From Clostridiales bacterium (lineage in GTDB: Bacteria > Bacillota > Clostridia > Christensenellales > Aristaeellaceae): a DNA stretch of 64,000 nucleotides. The stretch covers positions 1-64,000 of the forward strand of contig SFNY01000018.1 in the NCBI GenBank assembly GCA_004554085.1, written 5' to 3'. Positions 60,023-64,000 of this stretch are shown here, piece after piece. A model generated the notes under the pieces. That model had not been told where the DNA came from. It saw only the letters and a program-made list of their open reading frames with translations, and did no database searches. Numbering within the stretch: position 1 is the stretch's first letter; the number at the start of each line of letters is the position of its first letter. Both the position numbers and the translations under genes were made by a program.

Positions 60023-61395
60023 TTACTTTTTGCGCAGGTCGGGCTGCTTGCGGTCGAAGTAGTCCTTCGTCAGCTTGACGACCACGCCAGTCAGCGGCAG
60101 CAGCGCGATCAGGTTCGGCAGCGCCATCAGGCCGTTGAGGGTATCGGAGATGTCCCACATCAGCGTACCGGAGCCCGTTGCGCCCACGATGCACACCAGA
60201 ATGAACACGACCTTGAAGATGTAGTTGACGACCTTGTTGTTCTTGCTCAGGTAGGCCCAGCAGCTCTCGCCGTAGTAGCTCCAGCCCAGAATGGTGGACA
60301 GGGCGAAGAACAGCAGGCTGATCTGGATGATGGTGCCGCCGATGGTACCGGGCAGGATGGTGTTGAAAGCCGCGACCGCCGCCGCACCCTTGGAGGAGAA
60401 GGCAGCCAGACCGCCCTCGGTGCCAAGCACGCCGGAGACGAGCACGGTCAGCGCGGTGATGGTGCAGATGATGATGGTGTCGATGAACACCTCGAACACG
60501 CCCCACATGGCCTGCTCCACGGGCTCCTCGGTGGAGGAAGCCGCGTGGGCGATGGGCGCGGAGCCCAGATGGAGCCAAGCACGCCGGGGATGTCGCCGAT
60601 GCGCATGATGATGACCACAACGCCGCACAGGATGTAGAAGATGGACATGAAGGGCACCAGATAGGAGGTCACCTGGCCGATGCGCTTCACGCCGCCGATG
60701 ACCACGATGGCCACCAGCACCGCCAGAATGATGCCGGAGACCAGCGGCTTCATGCCGAACAGGCCGTTGAGCGCACCGGCGATCTCGCTGGACTGTGCGA
60801 TGTTGCCGATGCCGAAGCAGGCCAGGCCGCCCAGGATGGCGAAGATCACAGCAAGCCAGGTCCAGCTCTTGCCCAGACCGTTGCGGATGTAGTACATCGG
60901 GCCGCCGTGATAGGCGCCGTTCTCATCCTTCTCGCGGTACTTCATGGCCAGGGCGATCTCGGCGTACTTGGTGCACATGCCGAAGAAGGCCGAAACCCAC
61001 ATCCAGAACACCGCGCCCGGACCGCCGACGAAGATCGCGCCCGTCACGCCGGCGATGTTGCCGGTGCCCACGGTGCCCGCCAGCGCGGTAGTCACCGCCT
61101 GGAAGGGGGTCAGGTTCTTGCCGTTGTCCTTGGCCTTCTTCTTGAAGATGCTGCCGATGGTGTTGCGCATGATGAAGCCGAACTTGCGCACCTGAAGGAA
61201 GCCGATGCGGATGGTGATGTAGATGCCGGTGCCCACCAGCAGAACCAGCATGATCGGGCCCCAGGCGAAGCTGTTGATGGCGCCGTTGACGGCCTCCACC
61301 TTGTCGACGAAGCCGCCCTCCGCCAGCGCGCAGCCGCAGACGACCATCAGGGCCACGGCGATGGCCAGAATCCTCAGAAACCGGGTCTTTTTCAT
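60023..61395 (-). pseudogene. Sodium:alanine/glycine symporter (AGCS) with an internal deletion and frameshift
   Basis: The first part (61395 to about 60571) encodes a signal-like start and helices of the AGCS family (FQAVTTALAGTVGTGNIAGVTGAIFVGGPGAVFWMW, YHGGPMYYIRNGLG, ending MRIGDIPGVLGSIW). The second part (about 60566 to 60023) resumes in another frame with GSAPIAHAASSTEEPVEQAMWGVFEVFIDTIIICTITAL to the normal C-terminus. Between them about 40 residues, the FGVARGxFSNEAGLGS region that carries a sodium and substrate site, are missing. As given, translation ends at 60448 after a nonsense tail. Each part is otherwise well conserved, so the loss is recent or an assembly error. Confidence 0.8.
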
Positions 61396-61445
61396 GTGCA
61401 ATATCCCCCTTGCTCTTGTCTGAATCCCCCGGCGGAGACACAAAA

Positions 61446-61707
61446 AGCGCCCCGCCCCCATGTTGCGCATAAGGGCGAAGCGCTGCTTCGCGGTACCACC
61501 TTATTTCACCCGCACCTCGCAGTGCAGGCCTCGTGAACAGACGTATCTCTGTTCGCCGCTGTAATGGGCGGACCCAGCGCAGTCTACCACACAATCGCTT
61601 CGGTGCGCTTCTCAGGGGGGCCTTCACCATTCCGCCTCGCGCCCTTCCACCTGCCGGACGCTCTCTGTGCAGCGCAGGGATGATTACTTGTTCCCGTCAA
61701 CGAATAT
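61446..61707 (-). promoter_or_regulatory. T-box riboswitch leader of the AGCS symporter gene
   Basis: Read on the minus strand, the leader has an AGAGAG stem-I motif, a GGTGGAAG distal part, the T-box antiterminator sequence AAGGTGGTACCGCG (61490-61503) and then a terminator stem (61446-61457 with 61473-61484) with a T run. Such leaders sense uncharged tRNA. The specifier codon could not be fixed by eye; alanine or glycine would fit the transporter. Confidence 0.85.
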
Positions 61708-61713
61708 GGCGGT

Positions 61714-61742
61714 ATTTTAACATAACATTTATGCCCTGTCAA
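61714..61742 (-). promoter_or_regulatory. Sigma-A promoter of the T-box/AGCS transcript
   Basis: On the minus strand a perfect TTGACA (61742-61737) and TAAAAT (61719-61714) are 17 bases apart. Confidence 0.75.
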
Positions 61743-62061
61743 GGGTGAATTCGAATGTTTTTCGGAAAATGCGAAGAATTACAATGTTTTTACATCGCAG
61801 ACAAATGTACGCGAATTGGGGAAGAATCTGGTTTTGAAAACCAGATCAGCTCATGAAAAGGTTGATAAAAATGAATCCAAAAATCAAATGAGTTGCAAAA
61901 AAGGGGAAATAAAGCCTTAGAAGCGTATTGGAAGCGTAAAAATCAGGATAAATTTGAAGGAAAACTTTCGGAATCCGCGCAAAATGATGGATATTTTTTT
62001 CGCTTTGTGATAATATACTCTACAGAACGATGGAATGGAACCTGAGGAAGGAAGAGATACA
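61743..62061. other. AT-rich intergenic region
   Basis: About 320 bases, clearly more AT-rich than the flanking genes and with no gene. It contains a perfect 10-bp palindrome ATCTGGTTTT/AAAACCAGAT at 61826-61846 and a possible -10 box TATACT at 62014 for the next gene. Confidence 0.6.
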
Positions 62062-62940
62062 GTGGAGAAGAAGAAAAAGCGGATCGGGGATCGCTTTGAC
62101 GCGACGCTGGTGCGGGACGCGGATCCCATGCACGGCTTCATACCCTATCTTTACCCGCACCGCGCGGACAACGAGGCCTTCATCGAGGAGACCGTGGATC
62201 TGACGGCGCTGAACGCGTTTCTGGAGAAGAAGAACGCAAGACTGGATCATGCGCACCGCTACACCATCTTCCACTGCGTGGCCTGCGCGCTGATCAAGAC
62301 GGTGACGCTGCGCCCGAAGATGAACTACTTCATTCAGGGCATGCGCCTCTACAAGCGCGACGAGCTGTCCTTGGCCTTCGTGGTGAAGAAGCAGTTCGAC
62401 GACCACGGCGAGGAGGCGCTGGCCTTCAAGAAGTTCGGCCCGGAGACCACTCTGGATTCCTTCCATGAGGAGATCATGAAGGAGATCTTCGAGTGCCGCC
62501 GCAGCGACGCCGTGGACAATTCCACCAAGGGCATGGCCTTTTTCATGAAGCTGCCGCGCTTCATTCTGCGCCCGGTGGTGTACATACTGCGCCGCCTGGA
62601 CTTCTTCGGCAAGGTGCCCTACGATCTGATCAAGACCGATCCGAACTACGCCTCGATCTTCATCTCCAACCTGGGTTCCATCAAGCTCAACGCAGCCTAC
62701 CATCACCTGAGCAACTGGGGCACGAATTCGCTGTTCGTCGTCATCGGCCAGAAGCACAAGGAGCCGGTGTTTGCCGAGGATGGCAGCTACGAGATGCACG
62801 AGATTCTGCACGTTGGCGTGACGCTGGACGAGCGCATCGCCGACGGCTACTACTACGCAAGGAGCATTGCGCTGTTCAAGCACATCATGGAGCATCCCGA
62901 GTACCTGGATCGCCCCGCCAACGAGGAGGTAGACCTGTGA
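62062..62940 (+). CDS. E2/chloramphenicol-acetyltransferase-fold acyltransferase-like protein
   Basis: A 292-residue protein resembling the catalytic domain of 2-oxo acid dehydrogenase E2 subunits, with no lipoyl or E1-binding domain. Segments such as YTIFHCVACALIKTVTLRPKMNYFIQG, KLNAAYHHLSNWGTNSLFVVIGQKHKEPV and the C-terminal VTLDERIADGYYYARSIALFKHIMEHPEYL align with that fold. The usual catalytic HxxxDG is ERIADG here, so the His is Glu. Start GTG 62062 follows GGAAGGAAGA; ATG 62035 lacks a site. It overlaps the acyl-CoA synthetase gene by four bases, so the two likely act together on acyl groups. Confidence 0.8.
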   Translation: MEKKKKRIGDRFDATLVRDADPMHGFIPYLYPHRADNEAFIEETVDLTALNAFLEKKNARLDHAHRYTIFHCVACALIKTVTLRPKMNYFIQGMRLYKRDELSLAFVVKKQFDDHGEEALAFKKFGPETTLDSFHEEIMKEIFECRRSDAVDNSTKGMAFFMKLPRFILRPVVYILRRLDFFGKVPYDLIKTDPNYASIFISNLGSIKLNAAYHHLSNWGTNSLFVVIGQKHKEPVFAEDGSYEMHEILHVGVTLDERIADGYYYARSIALFKHIMEHPEYLDRPANEEVDL

Positions 62941-64000
62941 TTATCCCGAAGCCGCAAAACGTAAAGACCCCGTGGATGCCCTTCATGAACGGCATTCCCG
63001 CACAGCTGGACTACTTCGAGGGCAGCATGTGCGAGGCCGTGGAGAACATCGCGGAGAAATATCCCAACGTCATCGCCTATGACTTCATGGGCAGCCACAC
63101 CAACTATCGCAGGTGCGTGGAGGCGATCCACGCCTGCGCCCGGGCCCTGCGCGCCGCCGGCGTGAAGGAGAACGACCGCGTGACCATCGCCATGCCCAAC
63201 TGTCCGCAGGCGGTGTCCATGTTCTATGCCATCAACATGGTGGGCGCCATCGCCAACATGATCCATCCGCTGTCCGCCGAGGGCGAGATCGAGTTCTATC
63301 TCAACGACTCCAGGTCCGTGGCCGCGCTGACGCTGGACCAGTTCTACGGCAAGTTCGAAAGCATCCGCCAGAACACCCCCGCGCTCAAGACGCTGATCGT
63401 CGCCAGCATCAAGGACGCGCTGAACCCGGTGATGAAGCTGGGCTACGCGCTGACCGAGGGCAAGAAGATTCCCAAGCTCCCCGAGGATGGGGATTACATC
63501 ACCTGGAAGCAGTTCATCGCAAACGGCAAGAGCTTTACCGGCGATCCCCGCGTGAAGCGCACCGGCCCGCAGCCCGCCGTCATCCTCTACAGTGGCGGCA
63601 CCACCGGCGTGACCAAGGGCATCCTGCTCTCCAATCTCAATTTCAACGCCCTGGGCGCGCAGATCATCGCCACCAACTCCATCTTCACGGTGGGCGACAA
63701 GATGCTGGCCATCATGCCCATGTTCCACGGCTTCGGCCTGGGCGTGAGCATCCACTCCATGCTGGTCAACGGCGGCCGCTGCGTGCTGGTGCCGCGCTTC
63801 ACGCCCCAGACCTACGCAGACCTGCTGCGCAAGCACAAGCCGAACTTCATCGCAGGCGTGCCCACGCTGTACGAGGCGCTGCTGCGTCTGGAGGGCCTGG
63901 ATGATCTGGATCTGAGCTGCCTGAAGGGCATGTTCTCCGGCGGCGATTCCCTGCCGGTGGAGCTGAAGAAGCGCATCGACGCCTTCCTGAAGGATCACAA
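62937..64000 (+). CDS. AMP-forming acyl-CoA synthetase, cut by the window end
   Basis: The first about 354 residues of an ANL-superfamily acyl-CoA ligase; the reading frame is open to the last base. Start GTG 62937 overlaps the previous stop (GTGA) and follows GAGGAGG. The P-loop AILYSGGTTGVTKGILLSN lies near residues 216-235, MLAIMPMFHGFGLGVSIHSMLVNGGRCVLVPRF near 255-287, and GMFSGGDSLP near 330. It activates a carboxylic acid as an acyl-AMP and then a thioester. With the adjoining E2-like protein it may form a lipid or acyl-transfer pathway. Confidence 0.88.
   Translation, partial: MIIPKPQNVKTPWMPFMNGIPAQLDYFEGSMCEAVENIAEKYPNVIAYDFMGSHTNYRRCVEAIHACARALRAAGVKENDRVTIAMPNCPQAVSMFYAINMVGAIANMIHPLSAEGEIEFYLNDSRSVAALTLDQFYGKFESIRQNTPALKTLIVASIKDALNPVMKLGYALTEGKKIPKLPEDGDYITWKQFIANGKSFTGDPRVKRTGPQPAVILYSGGTTGVTKGILLSNLNFNALGAQIIATNSIFTVGDKMLAIMPMFHGFGLGVSIHSMLVNGGRCVLVPRFTPQTYADLLRKHKPNFIAGVPTLYEALLRLEGLDDLDLSCLKGMFSGGDSLPVELKKRIDAFLKDH

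Overview
The window is GC-rich (roughly 60 % or more by eye), densely coding DNA from a bacterium of the Clostridia type. The evidence is an intact yabP-yabQ-divIC sporulation/division cluster with a sigma-E-like promoter, the Gram-positive ylmE-sepF-ylmG-ylmH-divIVA division cluster, long-form HPF behind a sigma-H-like promoter, FloA/NfeD, a T-box leader, many Shine-Dalgarno-led TTG/GTG starts and a tRNA with encoded CCA. Placement near the Christensenellales is inference. No prophage, insertion sequence, CRISPR array or plasmid function was seen.

Layout. 0-7.5 kb: a PHP phosphoesterase, a DUF4085-like gene, yabP-yabQ-divIC, then a four-gene operon (TagF-like polymerase, SDR-cytidylyltransferase fusion, IspD/TarI-type cytidylyltransferase, extended SDR epimerase) that looks like a CDP-activated phosphopolymer pathway. 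7.5-13 kb: a palindromic repeat element, a DUF975-like membrane protein and a potABCD polyamine importer. 13-16.3 kb: NfeD, FloA, a small membrane protein and an orphan LytTR regulator. 16.4-21.2 kb: one very large secreted protein with 13 Ig-like repeats of the LapA adhesin type. 21.4-36.2 kb: LCP ligase, CBS protein, KDPG aldolase, NhaC antiporter, CDF transporter, NlpC/P60 and L,D-transpeptidase cell-wall enzymes, AroE-like, SDR, class II aldolase, topB, hpf. 36.3-40.5 kb: a MATE-HATPase fusion, nicotinate phosphoribosyltransferase, lgt. 40.7-46.6 kb: HlyD-like protein, ylmE, sepF (damaged), ylmG, ylmH, divIVA, DUF5665, lspA, rluD. 46.7-56.6 kb: L,D-transpeptidase, XRE regulator, Lrp/AsnC regulator, PsuK-PsuG fusion, NlpC/P60 protein, iron alcohol dehydrogenase, rlmH, CPBP protease, ychF. 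56.9-64 kb: MATE pump and TetR regulator sharing an operator-like sequence, tRNA-Arg(ACG), YfcE phosphodiesterase, a broken AGCS amino-acid symporter behind a T-box, an E2-like acyltransferase lacking its catalytic His, and an acyl-CoA synthetase cut by the window end.

Main themes: envelope construction and cell division; several uncommon domain fusions (SDR-CTase, MATE-HATPase, PsuK-PsuG); and two genes (sepF and the AGCS symporter) that each lack an internal block and change frame, which could be real lesions or assembly deletions.
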